Assembly (NCBI GenBank): GCA_038234975.1
Contig: JBBSUK010000002.1
Location: 1-64,000 of the forward strand
Direction: 5' to 3'
From: Schlegelella_A sp038234975
GTDB taxonomy: Bacteria > Pseudomonadota > Gammaproteobacteria > Burkholderiales > Burkholderiaceae_C
DNA: 64,000 bases
Part shown: positions 1 through 8,222 of the stretch, piece after piece
Numbering within the stretch: the first letter of the stretch is position 1
How the letters are laid out: every line of letters begins with the position of its first letter
Notes under the pieces: generated by a model
What the model was told of the DNA's origin: nothing
Database searches by the model: none
Seen by the model: the letters and a program-made list of their open reading frames with translations, nothing else
Program-made: the position numbers and the translations under genes

Positions 1-88
1 ACGGGTCGAACCCCTCCGTCCGCAACGCGTACTGCAGCGTGTCGCCGATGCCGGGCTCGTCCTCGACGATGAGGACGCGCGGCTTCAT
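1..88 (-). CDS. Response regulator, N-terminal fragment (partial)
   Basis: Only the first 29 codons lie in the window; the gene continues past the left edge. The translation begins MKPRVLIVEDEPGIGDTL, the first beta strand and acidic pocket (Glu-Asp-Glu) of a receiver domain. The protein is therefore a two-component response regulator that would be phosphorylated by a partner kinase. The ATG overlaps the stop of the upstream cysK by four bases (ATGA), so the two are probably translationally coupled. The sequence resembles CreB/OmpR-type regulators, but the output domain is not visible and I do not assign a name. Confidence 0.75.
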   Translation of the reverse strand, partial: MKPRVLIVEDEPGIGDTLQYALRTEGFDP

Positions 89-1014
89 GCCTGCAGGAAG
101 CCCTCTACCGACAGGTAGCGCTCGCCGGAGTCGTAGTTGAAGCCGAGCACCGTCGAGCCGGCGGGGATCTCGGGCAGCTTCTGCGCGATCGCCGCCAGCG
201 TCGCGCCCGACGAGATGCCGACGAGCAGCCCCTCCTCTCGTGCCGAGCGCCGCGCCATCTCGCGTGCCGCCTCGGCCTCGACCTGGATCACGCCGTCGAG
301 CAGGTCGGTGTGCAGGTTCTTCGGGATGAAGCCGGCACCGATGCCCTGGATCGGGTGCGGCCCGGGTGCACCACCCGAGATCACGGGCGAGGCCACCGGC
401 TCGACGGCGTAGACCTTCAGCTTCGGCCAGGTCTTCTTCAGCACCTGCGCACAGCCGGTGATGTGCCCGCCGGTGCCGACGCCGGTGATCAGCGCGTCGA
501 TCCCGCTCGGAAAGTCGGCGGCGATCTCGGCCGCCGTGGTCTTCGCGTGGACAGCGACGTTGGCCGGGTTTTCGAACTGCTGCGGCATCCAGGCACCGGG
601 GCTCTGCTTCGACAGCTCGTCGACGATCTCCCGGGCCCGCGCGATCGAGCCGTTCATGCCCTTCTCGCGCGGCGTGAGCTCGAACGTCGCGCCGTAGGCG
701 AGCATGAGCCGCCGCCGCTCGACGCTCATGCTGTCGGGCATCACGAGGACGAGCTTGTAGCCCTTGACGGCCGCCACCATCGCCAGGCCGACTCCCGTGT
801 TGCCGGAGGTCGGCTCGACGATCGTCGACCCCGGCACGAGCTTGCCCTCGGCCTCGGCCGCCTCGACCATCGCCAGGGCGATCCGGTCCTTGATCGAGCC
901 GCCCGGGTTGGCGCGCTCGCTCTTGACGTAGACGCTGTGGGTGGCGCCGAACAGGCGGTTGATGCGAATGTGCGGCGTCCGGCCGATCGTCTTCAGTACA
1001 TCGCTGGCAAGCAT
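85..1014 (-). CDS. cysK: Cysteine synthase (O-acetylserine sulfhydrylase)
   Basis: A 309-residue PLP enzyme making L-cysteine from O-acetylserine and sulfide in the cytoplasm. The PLP lysine is K42 in NPGGSIKDR. The substrate loop PTSGNTG is at residues 68-74, followed by the phosphate-binding loop GVGTGGHITG and a C-terminal GISSGA motif. The length is normal for the CysK/CysM family. The GIGAGFIP segment favours CysK over CysM, but the two cannot be separated with certainty here. The start is supported by a GAGGAG ribosome site seven bases upstream (1022-1027). The gene diverges from hemE and overlaps the following response-regulator start by four bases. Confidence 0.93.
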   Translation of the reverse strand: MLASDVLKTIGRTPHIRINRLFGATHSVYVKSERANPGGSIKDRIALAMVEAAEAEGKLVPGSTIVEPTSGNTGVGLAMVAAVKGYKLVLVMPDSMSVERRRLMLAYGATFELTPREKGMNGSIARAREIVDELSKQSPGAWMPQQFENPANVAVHAKTTAAEIAADFPSGIDALITGVGTGGHITGCAQVLKKTWPKLKVYAVEPVASPVISGGAPGPHPIQGIGAGFIPKNLHTDLLDGVIQVEAEAAREMARRSAREEGLLVGISSGATLAAIAQKLPEIPAGSTVLGFNYDSGERYLSVEGFLQA

Positions 1015-1097
1015 CGCGCGGCTCCTCGAAGGTGGCGAAGCGGGCGACGATCATAGGCCGGGCTTCACCGGTCGACTGTCGCGCAGAATCGACCGCG

Positions 1098-2234
1098 ATG
1101 ATCCCGACCGCCGCCGCGAACGCCGTGCCGCTCGCCAACGACACCTTCCTGCGCGCCTGTCTGAGCGAGCCGGTGCCGTACACGCCGGTCTGGCTGATGC
1201 GACAGGCCGGCCGCTACCTGCCCGAGTACAAGGCGACACGCGCTAGGGCGGGCAGCTTCATGGGCCTGGCGACGAGCCCCGCTTACGCCACCGAGGTGAC
1301 GCTGCAGCCGCTCGAGCGTTACCCGCTCGACGCCGCGATCCTCTTCTCCGACATCCTCACCATCCCCGATGCGATGGGCCTGGGCCTGTCGTTCGCCGAG
1401 GGCGAAGGGCCGCGATTCGAGAAGCCGCTGCGCGACGAGGCCGACGTCGCCCGCCTCGAGGTGCCCGACATGGGGCGCCTGCGCTACGTGTTCGACGCCG
1501 TGGCTTCCATCCGCCGCGCCTTGACGACGACCGATGCCCGCGGGCGGCCGTGCGGCCGGATGCCGCTGATCGGCTTCGCGGGCAGCCCGTGGACGCTGGC
1601 CTGCTACATGGTCGAGGGCAAGGGCTCCGACGACTACCGCCTCGTCAAGACGATGCTCTACGACCGGCCCGACCTGATGCACCGCATCCTCGCGGTCAAC
1701 GCCGAGGCCGTCGTCGCCTACCTCAACGCCCAGATCGACGCCGGCGCGCAGGCCGTGATGCTGTTCGACAGCTGGGGCGGCGTGCTCGCCGACGCGGCCT
1801 TCCGCACCTTCAGCCTCGCCTACACCACGCGGGTGCTGCAGGGTCTCAAGCGCGAGGCCGAGGGCCGCCGGGTGCCGCACGTCGTCTTCACCAAGGGCGG
1901 CGGCATGTGGCTGGAGGCGATCGCCTCGACCGGAGCCGATGTCGTCGGCGTCGACTGGACCGTCGACCTGGGCGCGGCGCGGCGCCGCGTCGGCGATGGC
2001 GTCGCCTTGCAGGGCAACCTCGACCCGGCGGTTCTGTTCGCGTCGCCGGCGGCGATCGAGGCCGAAGTCGGCGCGACGCTGGCGTCGTTCGATGCTGGCC
2101 CGGGCACCCGCAACGGCCACGTCTTCAACCTCGGCCACGGGATCAGCCAGCACACGCCGCCCGACCACGTGTCGGTGCTGGTCGAGACGGTGCACCGCCG
2201 ATCCGCTGCGGCTCGGCCGGCCGTCGACGGCTGA
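1098..2234 (+). CDS. hemE: Uroporphyrinogen decarboxylase
   Basis: Decarboxylates the four acetate side chains of uroporphyrinogen III to give coproporphyrinogen III in heme synthesis. The first family signature PVWLMRQAGR is at residues 30-39, and the second, GFAGSPWTLACY, lies about 150 residues in. The N-terminal RQAGRYLPEY holds the conserved arginines that bind substrate carboxylates. An in-frame ATG at 1032 would add 22 residues unlike the family, so the ATG at 1098 is preferred. It gives 378 residues, slightly longer than the usual 350-360. priA follows in the same orientation after a 327-base gap. Confidence 0.95.
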   Translation: MIPTAAANAVPLANDTFLRACLSEPVPYTPVWLMRQAGRYLPEYKATRARAGSFMGLATSPAYATEVTLQPLERYPLDAAILFSDILTIPDAMGLGLSFAEGEGPRFEKPLRDEADVARLEVPDMGRLRYVFDAVASIRRALTTTDARGRPCGRMPLIGFAGSPWTLACYMVEGKGSDDYRLVKTMLYDRPDLMHRILAVNAEAVVAYLNAQIDAGAQAVMLFDSWGGVLADAAFRTFSLAYTTRVLQGLKREAEGRRVPHVVFTKGGGMWLEAIASTGADVVGVDWTVDLGAARRRVGDGVALQGNLDPAVLFASPAAIEAEVGATLASFDAGPGTRNGHVFNLGHGISQHTPPDHVSVLVETVHRRSAAARPAVDG

Positions 2235-2294
2235 CGAGCGCCGCGGCGTCCAGTCTGTCGTCCACCGGCGGTGAGTGAGCACTCAGGGCTTGAC

Positions 2295-2491
2295 TTATCC
2301 CCACGACTCTGATTCGTCACGGAACCGACATGCGCTGCTGCAGCGCACCAACAGTCGCCGCGGCTGCATCGCTAAGTTGTTGATTTTGAAGGGCTCACCG
2401 CGGTGCCACGAAAGCGGGCAGGATGTTCGCAAGGCCCGCGCAGCAAGCGTTTGCGCGGTGCCGAGGGCTGTTTTCCACAATGTTGTCCACA
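2295..2491. promoter_or_regulatory. Cluster of DnaA-box-like 9-mers in the hemE-priA gap
   Basis: The 327-base gap between hemE and priA has no convincing gene and is less GC-rich than its surroundings. It contains three 9-mers, each one mismatch from the DnaA-box consensus TTATCCACA: TTATCCCCA at 2295-2303, TTTTCCACA at 2471-2479 and TTGTCCACA at 2483-2491. The last two are only three bases apart. Possible roles are DnaA control of priA transcription or a replication-related site. Chance occurrence is not excluded, and no dnaA, dnaN or gidA gene is in the window. Confidence 0.4.
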
Positions 2492-2561
2492 GAATGCGTG
2501 GAGAACGGCAAAAGAGGTCTCGAATCATCGACTTACCGATGCTTCTTGAAGCGTTCGCTAG

Positions 2562-4712
2562 ATGACGATGGAACGTCGAAGCGACGAGCCCGAAGCGGTC
2601 GTCGAGGTCGCGCTCGAAGCGCCTGCGTTCGTCGACCTCGATCCGCTGCTGAGCTATCGGAGCGATCGCTCGCTTCTGCCCGGAACGCTGATCCGCGTTC
2701 CGCTCGGCTCGCGCGAGGTGGCGGCGATGGTGTGGGACGCGGCAGCCGGATCCACGCCGCGAACGGATCTCGACGCGCTGCGGCCCGTCACCGAGACCCT
2801 CGACGCGGTACCGCCGCTCGGCGCTGCCTGGCGTTCGCTGGTGGCCTTCGCCGCGGCGTACTACCAGCGATCGATCGGCGAGGTCGCGCTGGCGGTGCTG
2901 CCGGGCGAGCTGCGCAAGGTGGGCGCCGAGGCGCTGCGCCGGCGCGTCGCGCGCTGGGACAAGAAGCGCCCCGCCGGTCCGACGCAGGCGTCGGGCGCCG
3001 CGTCGGTCGGCACGCCGCCGGCGACGCCCGACCGGGCACCCACCGAGCTCTCGTCCGAGCAGGCGGACGCGGTACACCGCTCCGTCGCCGCGATGGCGTC
3101 GCCCGCGCCGGGCACGCTGCTCCTGCACGGCGTCACCGGCAGCGGCAAGACCGAGGTCTACCTGCGCGCCACCGCCGCCGCCCTCGAAGCCGGCCGCCAG
3201 TCGCTGGTGCTGGTGCCGGAGATCAACCTCACGCCGCAGCTCATCGGCCGCTTCGTCACGCGCTTTCCGGAGCGCACCGTCGTCGCGCTGCACAGCGGCC
3301 TCACGCCGGTCGAGCGGCTGCGTCACTGGCTGCTCGCGCATCGTGGCGACGCCGACATCGTGCTCGGCACGCGGCTGGCCGTCTTCGCGTCGCTGCCGCG
3401 GCTCGGCCTCGTCGTCGTCGACGAGGAGCACGACCCGTCGTACAAGCAGCAGGAAGGCGCCCGCTACTCGGCGCGCGACCTGGCGGTCTGGCGCGGCCGC
3501 CACGAGAACGCGCTGGTGATCCTCGGCTCGGCGACGCCGTCGCTCGAGACCTGGCACGCCGCCGAGACCGGCCGCTACGCCATGGCGGCGCTGGCCGAAC
3601 GCCACGGCGGCGCCGAGCGACCGGCGGTGCGCCTGATCGACATGAACGTCGTCATGCGGCCACGCCCTGGACTCGGACAGCCGCCACCGCCGGCCCTCGC
3701 GCCGGCGCTGCTCGAGGCGATGCAGGTGCGGATCGGGCACGGCGAGCAGTGCCTGGTCTTCCTCAACCGGCGCGGCTACGCGCCAGTGCTGCAGTGCCCC
3801 GACTGCGGCTGGCAGAGCGCCTGCCCGCACTGCAGCGCCTGGCGCGTCTTCCATCGCCAGGACCGGACGCTGCGCTGCCACCACTGCGGCCTGGCCGACC
3901 CGGTGCCGCGGCGCTGCCCCGAGTGCGGCAACCCGCACATCGAGCCGGTCGGGCGCGGAACCGAGCGGCTCGAGGAGCAGATCGCAGGCCTCCTGCCGGG
4001 CGCCCGCGTCGCCCGCATCGACGCCGACACCGCGCGCAGGAAGGGCGCGCTCGTCGCCAGCCTCGCCGCCGTCCACGACGGCGAGGTCGACGTGCTCGTC
4101 GGCACGCAGATGATCGCCAAGGGCCACGACTTCCGGCGCATCGGGCTGGTCGCCGCCGTCAACCCGGACACGTCTCTCTTCAGCAGCGACTTCCGCGCCC
4201 CCGAGCGGCTGTTCGCGCTGCTGATGCAGGCGGCCGGCCGGGCCGGCCGCGACGCGGCGATGCCGACGCGCGCCGAGATGCTGGTGCAGACGTGGCACCC
4301 GACGCATCCGCTCTACGCCGCGCTCGTCCGCGACGACTACGCCGGCTTCGCCACGACCCAGCTGGCCGAGCGCGAGGCCGCCGGCCTGCCGCCGTTCTCG
4401 CACCTCGCGGTGCTGCGCGCCGACGCGAAGACCGTCGACGCGGCGCGCGCCTTCCTGCTCGCCGCGTCGGCCGACGCGCAGGCGCTCGACGAGGCCGCGG
4501 CGGTGACGATCTACGCGCCGGTGCCGCTCGCGGTCGCCCGCGTCGCCGATGTCGAGCGGCTGCAGATGCTCGTCGAGTCGACGTCGCGCCCGGCCCTGCA
4601 GGCGATGCTGCGCGCCTGGCTGCCGCGTCTGCGCGCGCTGCACGCGGCGAAGAAGCCGGCGGCCGAGCGCGTCGTGCGCTGGGCGGTCGACGTCGATCCG
4701 CTCGCGATCTGA
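2562..4712 (+). CDS. priA: Primosomal protein N' (replication restart helicase)
   Basis: A 716-residue superfamily 2 helicase that reloads the replisome at stalled forks. Walker A GVTGSGKT is at residues 190-197 and the Walker B/DEEH box at 287-290. Eight zinc-binding cysteines follow (C412, C415, C421, C424, C439, C442, C452, C455), the PriA insertion that binds two zinc ions. Helicase motifs V and VI (GTQMIAKGHD and QAAGRAGR) are present. The N-terminal domain of about 110 residues matches the 3'-DNA-end-binding region. ATG codons at 2562 and 2568 are both possible starts. The gene is convergent with the YecA-like gene 13 bases downstream. Confidence 0.95.
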   Translation: MTMERRSDEPEAVVEVALEAPAFVDLDPLLSYRSDRSLLPGTLIRVPLGSREVAAMVWDAAAGSTPRTDLDALRPVTETLDAVPPLGAAWRSLVAFAAAYYQRSIGEVALAVLPGELRKVGAEALRRRVARWDKKRPAGPTQASGAASVGTPPATPDRAPTELSSEQADAVHRSVAAMASPAPGTLLLHGVTGSGKTEVYLRATAAALEAGRQSLVLVPEINLTPQLIGRFVTRFPERTVVALHSGLTPVERLRHWLLAHRGDADIVLGTRLAVFASLPRLGLVVVDEEHDPSYKQQEGARYSARDLAVWRGRHENALVILGSATPSLETWHAAETGRYAMAALAERHGGAERPAVRLIDMNVVMRPRPGLGQPPPPALAPALLEAMQVRIGHGEQCLVFLNRRGYAPVLQCPDCGWQSACPHCSAWRVFHRQDRTLRCHHCGLADPVPRRCPECGNPHIEPVGRGTERLEEQIAGLLPGARVARIDADTARRKGALVASLAAVHDGEVDVLVGTQMIAKGHDFRRIGLVAAVNPDTSLFSSDFRAPERLFALLMQAAGRAGRDAAMPTRAEMLVQTWHPTHPLYAALVRDDYAGFATTQLAEREAAGLPPFSHLAVLRADAKTVDAARAFLLAASADAQALDEAAAVTIYAPVPLAVARVADVERLQMLVESTSRPALQAMLRAWLPRLRALHAAKKPAAERVVRWAVDVDPLAI

Positions 4713-4725
4713 GGCGTTCGGCGCG

Positions 4726-5385
4726 CTAGCGGCGGCCGCGGGTCGCCCGGATCGGCTGCGACGCGTCGGCGAGCAGCAACGTCGCCTGCACGAGTCCCTC
4801 GACCGCCTCGGCGAGATCGGCCGGCGGCTCCAGCGATTCGATCTCCTCGAGCAGCGCGTCGGCATCTTCCAGGTCGTCGGCGTCGAGGTGGCGGTAGAGC
4901 AGCGCCAGCGGCTCGAGCGTCGACTCGGGCGGCAGCTGCATCACGCCGGGGAACAGCTCGAACGCGGTGGCGATGCCGGCGACCCACGGGAAGACGGCGT
5001 CGACGGCGGCGGCGCCCGGGTCCGGGGCATCAGCGGCATCGACGTCCGTCGCGGCAGCGTCGTCGTCGCCGTGATCGGCAAACACCCACGGGTCGAACCA
5101 GCGACGCGCCGCGACCGCCCGCACGAGCTCGGCGTGGCGGCGCAGGACGAGCTCGTGCAGCGCGTCGGTGTCGAAGTCCGCGGGGAGCGTGCGGCCGTCG
5201 GCGTCGGTCACGAAGGCGAGCCAGCGCGCGACCGGGATGCGCTCGGGCTGGACGATGACGCCGCAGAGAAAGCCGTCGAGCGACGACACGTCGAGCGGCT
5301 CGAGTGGTGCCGGAACACGGTCGAGCAGCGCCTGCAGGGCGTCGATGTCGGCGTCGGAGAGCGGCGAGGGCGCGGCGGTGGGCAC
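4726..5385 (-). CDS. YecA/UPF0149 family protein
   Basis: A 219-residue acidic protein with the UPF0149 core: an N-terminal helix, then the LDGFLCGVIV motif near residue 38 and a conserved WFDPW segment. The function of the family is not established. The C-terminal SEC-C zinc motif found in some YecA proteins is absent. A GTG at 5385 is preferred as start because longer versions read through basic low-complexity sequence and overlap the divergent GAF gene. An Asp/Ala-rich stretch near the middle looks like an unstructured loop. Confidence 0.72.
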   Translation of the reverse strand: MPTAAPSPLSDADIDALQALLDRVPAPLEPLDVSSLDGFLCGVIVQPERIPVARWLAFVTDADGRTLPADFDTDALHELVLRRHAELVRAVAARRWFDPWVFADHGDDDAAATDVDAADAPDPGAAAVDAVFPWVAGIATAFELFPGVMQLPPESTLEPLALLYRHLDADDLEDADALLEEIESLEPPADLAEAVEGLVQATLLLADASQPIRATRGRR

Positions 5386-5455
5386 GGCCGGATTGTCGTG
5401 GCGACGCGGTCGGTCGTGGCGCCGTCGCCGCCCGCGATGGGCCGATACTCTCGGG

Positions 5456-6028
5456 ATGAGCCCGGGCATGCAGGACGCAACGCGATTGCAGGAGATCGCC
5501 GCGGCCTTCTACGGCGCCGCGCTCGACCGCGACACGGCGCGATCGCGTGTGATCGACGTCGTCCTCGCGCGGATCGGCTGCTCGCGGGTGAGCCTGTGGA
5601 AGTTCGACGACCAGGGCCCGAAGCTGCGTCTGCTGTGCTTCGCGTCGAAGGAGCGAGGCGGCGAACTCGACACCCGCGAACGCTTCCTCGACGCCGAAGA
5701 GTTCATCCCCTACTTCAACGAGCTGATCGAGGGCGGCACCCTCGCCGCCGACGATGCGATGACCGAGCCGGCGCTCGCGCCGATGCGCGAGGATTACCTC
5801 GTGGCCAACCACGTGCTCTCGATGCTCGACGGCGCGTTCCTGCTCAACGGCCGTGCCTACGGCATGGTGTGCTGCGAGGAGACATCGCAGCGGCGGGCAT
5901 GGCGCACGGTCGACATCGCCGCGATCCGCTCGATCGTCTCGCGGCTCGCCGCACTCATGACGAGCTACGCCGACCCGGCCCTGCGGGCGGCGCCGTCTCT
6001 GCCGCTGCACACCCTGCCGACGGCCTGA
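5456..6028 (+). CDS. GAF domain-containing protein
   Basis: A stand-alone GAF-type sensor of 190 residues with no visible output domain. The segment VIDVVLARIGCSRVSLWKFD near residues 30-50 and the later GRAYGMVCCEET strand fit a GAF fold, a small-molecule or redox sensing module. The longer open frame beginning at 5168 is rejected because its first 96 residues run antisense to the YecA-like gene; the ATG at 5456 starts the recognisable domain. mmsA follows 47 bases downstream on the same strand. What it signals to is unknown. Confidence 0.72.
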   Translation: MSPGMQDATRLQEIAAAFYGAALDRDTARSRVIDVVLARIGCSRVSLWKFDDQGPKLRLLCFASKERGGELDTRERFLDAEEFIPYFNELIEGGTLAADDAMTEPALAPMREDYLVANHVLSMLDGAFLLNGRAYGMVCCEETSQRRAWRTVDIAAIRSIVSRLAALMTSYADPALRAAPSLPLHTLPTA

Positions 6029-6075
6029 GCGCCGCTCGTCTTTCCGTTTTACTTCCGACACGAGGACACTGCGTC

Positions 6076-7596
6076 ATGGGCGCCACCGAAGCTTTCGCCA
6101 GCCAGACCGAGATCGGCCATTTCATCGGCGGCCGTGCAGTCGCAGCCACCGGCGGGCGCCGCCAGCCGGTCTACGACCCCTCGACCGGCGCCGTCGCCCG
6201 CCACGTGCAGCTTGCCAGCACCGGCGACGTCGACATCGCCGTCGCCGCCGCGAAGGCGGCGCAGCCGGCCTGGGGCAACCTGCCGCCGCTGCGCCGCGCC
6301 CGCGTCATGCAGCAGTTCCTGCGCCTGCTCGAGCGCGACCGCGACGCGCTCGCGGCGATGATCGTCGCCGAGCACGGCAAGGTCTTCAGCGACGCGCAGG
6401 GCGAGGTCACGCGCGGCATCGAGATCGTCGAGTTCGCGTGCGGCATCCCGCAGCTGCTCAAGGGCGCCTACACCGAGCAGGTCTCGACCGGCATCGACAA
6501 CTGGGTGATGCGCCAGCCGCTCGGCGTCGTCGCCGGCATCACGCCCTTCAATTTCCCGGTCATGGTGCCGATGTGGATGTTCCCGGTGGCGCTCGCCTGC
6601 GGCAACGCATTCATCCTGAAGCCGAGCGAGCGCGATCCGTCGCCCTCGGTGCGGATGGCCGAGCTGCTGCACGAGGCGGGGCTGCCCGAGGGCGTGTTCA
6701 ACGTCGTCCAGGGTGACAAGGTCGCGGTCGATGCGCTGCTCGGCCACCCCGACGTGAAGGCGCTCTCCTTCGTCGGCTCGACGCCGATCGCGCGCCACAT
6801 CTACGAGACCGGCGCGAGGCACGGCAAGCGCGTGCAGGCGCTCGGCGGCGCGAAGAACCACATGGTCGTCATGCCCGACGCGAACCTGGAGCAGGCGGTC
6901 GACGCGCTGGTCGGCTCGGCGTACGGGTCGGCAGGCGAGCGCTGCATGGCGATCTCCGTGGCGGTGCTGGTCGGCGATGTCGCCGACCGGATCGTGCCGA
7001 TGCTCAGGGAGCGCGCGGTCAACCTCGTCGTCTCCGGCGGCATGAAGGCCGGCGCCGAGATGGGGCCGCTGGTGACGAAGGAGGCGAAGGCGCGCGTCGA
7101 GGGCTACATCGCCAAGGGCGTTGCCGAGGGCGCGTCGCTTGTCGCCGACGGACGCGGCATCAAGGTCGACGGCGGCGAGAACGGCTACTTCACCGGCGGG
7201 ACCCTCTTCGACCACGTCAAGCCGGAAATGACGATCTACCGCGAGGAGATCTTCGGCCCCGTGCTCTCGTGCATCCGCGTTCCCGACTTCGAGACCGCGC
7301 TCGACCTCGTCAACACGCACGAGTTCGGCAACGGCGTCGCTTTCTTCACGAGCGACGGCAACGCCGCGCGCGAGTTCGCGCGGCGGGTCGAGATCGGCAT
7401 GGTCGGCATCAACGTGCCGATCCCGGTGCCGATGGCGTGGCACGGCTTCGGCGGCTGGAAGTCGAGCCTGTTCGGCGACATGCACGCCTACGGCGAGGAG
7501 GGCGTGCGCTTCTACACGCGGCAGAAGTCGGTGATGCAGCGCTGGCCGGCGTCGACGCCCAAGGGCGCGGAGTTCGCGATGCCGACATCGAAGTAG
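6076..7596 (+). CDS. mmsA: CoA-acylating methylmalonate-semialdehyde dehydrogenase
   Basis: Oxidises methylmalonate semialdehyde (or malonate semialdehyde) with NAD and CoA to propionyl-CoA (or acetyl-CoA) and CO2, in valine, beta-alanine or inositol breakdown. The 506 residues match the family length. The catalytic cysteine is C290 in GSAGERCMAIS. The segment LGGAKNH at 257-263 replaces the ELGGK of most aldehyde dehydrogenases and is typical of this CoA-dependent branch. TPFNFPVMVP near 156-165 is the cofactor region. The start is preceded by a GAGGA-like ribosome site. No other valine-pathway genes are adjacent. Confidence 0.93.
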   Translation: MGATEAFASQTEIGHFIGGRAVAATGGRRQPVYDPSTGAVARHVQLASTGDVDIAVAAAKAAQPAWGNLPPLRRARVMQQFLRLLERDRDALAAMIVAEHGKVFSDAQGEVTRGIEIVEFACGIPQLLKGAYTEQVSTGIDNWVMRQPLGVVAGITPFNFPVMVPMWMFPVALACGNAFILKPSERDPSPSVRMAELLHEAGLPEGVFNVVQGDKVAVDALLGHPDVKALSFVGSTPIARHIYETGARHGKRVQALGGAKNHMVVMPDANLEQAVDALVGSAYGSAGERCMAISVAVLVGDVADRIVPMLRERAVNLVVSGGMKAGAEMGPLVTKEAKARVEGYIAKGVAEGASLVADGRGIKVDGGENGYFTGGTLFDHVKPEMTIYREEIFGPVLSCIRVPDFETALDLVNTHEFGNGVAFFTSDGNAAREFARRVEIGMVGINVPIPVPMAWHGFGGWKSSLFGDMHAYGEEGVRFYTRQKSVMQRWPASTPKGAEFAMPTSK

Positions 7597-7622
7597 ACGG
7601 GTTCGCTTCGAAGCCGGGGCGG

Positions 7623-8222
7623 ATGATGTTCGACTGGATCGCGGACACCCTCGCCCAAAGTGGCTACTTCGGCGTCGCGCTCCTGATGTTCCTCGAGAAC
7701 ATCTTTCCGCCGATCCCTTCCGAGCTGATCATGCCGCTCGCCGGCTTTGTCGCCGCCCGCGGAGAGCTCAACCTCTGGGGCGTCATCGCGGCCGGCGTCG
7801 TCGGCTCCATCCTGGGTGCACTGCCCTGGTACGGGGCGGGACGCTGGCTGGGCTCGGAGCGGCTCGAGCGACTGGCCGACCGGCATGGCCGGTGGCTGAC
7901 GGTCTCGGGCGACGAGGTGTCTGCCGCCGAGCACTGGTTCAACCAGCACGGCAGGGTCAGCGTGCTGTTCGGCCGCCTGGTGCCGACGGTGCGCACGCTG
8001 ATCTCGGTGCCTGCCGGGATCGTGCGCATGCCGCTCCTGCCGTTCCTCGCGTACTCGACGATCGGAACCGTCGTCTGGACGGGCGCATTGGCGGGTGGCG
8101 GTTATCTGCTGGAAGGCCAGTACGAGCGTGTTGCCAACTACTTGAATCCGGTCTCCACGGCGGTTGTCGTCGCCATCGCGCTGTTCTACGTCTATCGGCT
8201 CGTCACCCATCGAAAGAACTGA
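7623..8222 (+). CDS. DedA family membrane protein
   Basis: A 199-residue integral membrane protein. It has the DedA/SNARE-associated signature: ENIFPPIPSELIMP near residues 25-38, where the conserved Glu and prolines form a re-entrant loop, and FGRLVPTVRTLISVPAG around 120-136, with the conserved arginines. DedA proteins are implicated in phospholipid or undecaprenyl-phosphate flipping and membrane potential maintenance. Two tandem ATGs (7623, 7626) are possible starts. Its TGA shares its last base with the ATG of the cardiolipin-synthase gene, linking it to phospholipid metabolism. Confidence 0.9.
   Translation: MMFDWIADTLAQSGYFGVALLMFLENIFPPIPSELIMPLAGFVAARGELNLWGVIAAGVVGSILGALPWYGAGRWLGSERLERLADRHGRWLTVSGDEVSAAEHWFNQHGRVSVLFGRLVPTVRTLISVPAGIVRMPLLPFLAYSTIGTVVWTGALAGGGYLLEGQYERVANYLNPVSTAVVVAIALFYVYRLVTHRKN

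Noticed and set aside
1032..1097. Longer HemE start at 1032
   Set aside because: Adds 22 non-conserved residues and lies 18 bases from the divergent cysK start.
2295..4865. 856-codon minus-strand open frame opposite priA
   Set aside because: Arg/Asp-rich low-complexity translation without domains; it mirrors priA and reflects high GC.
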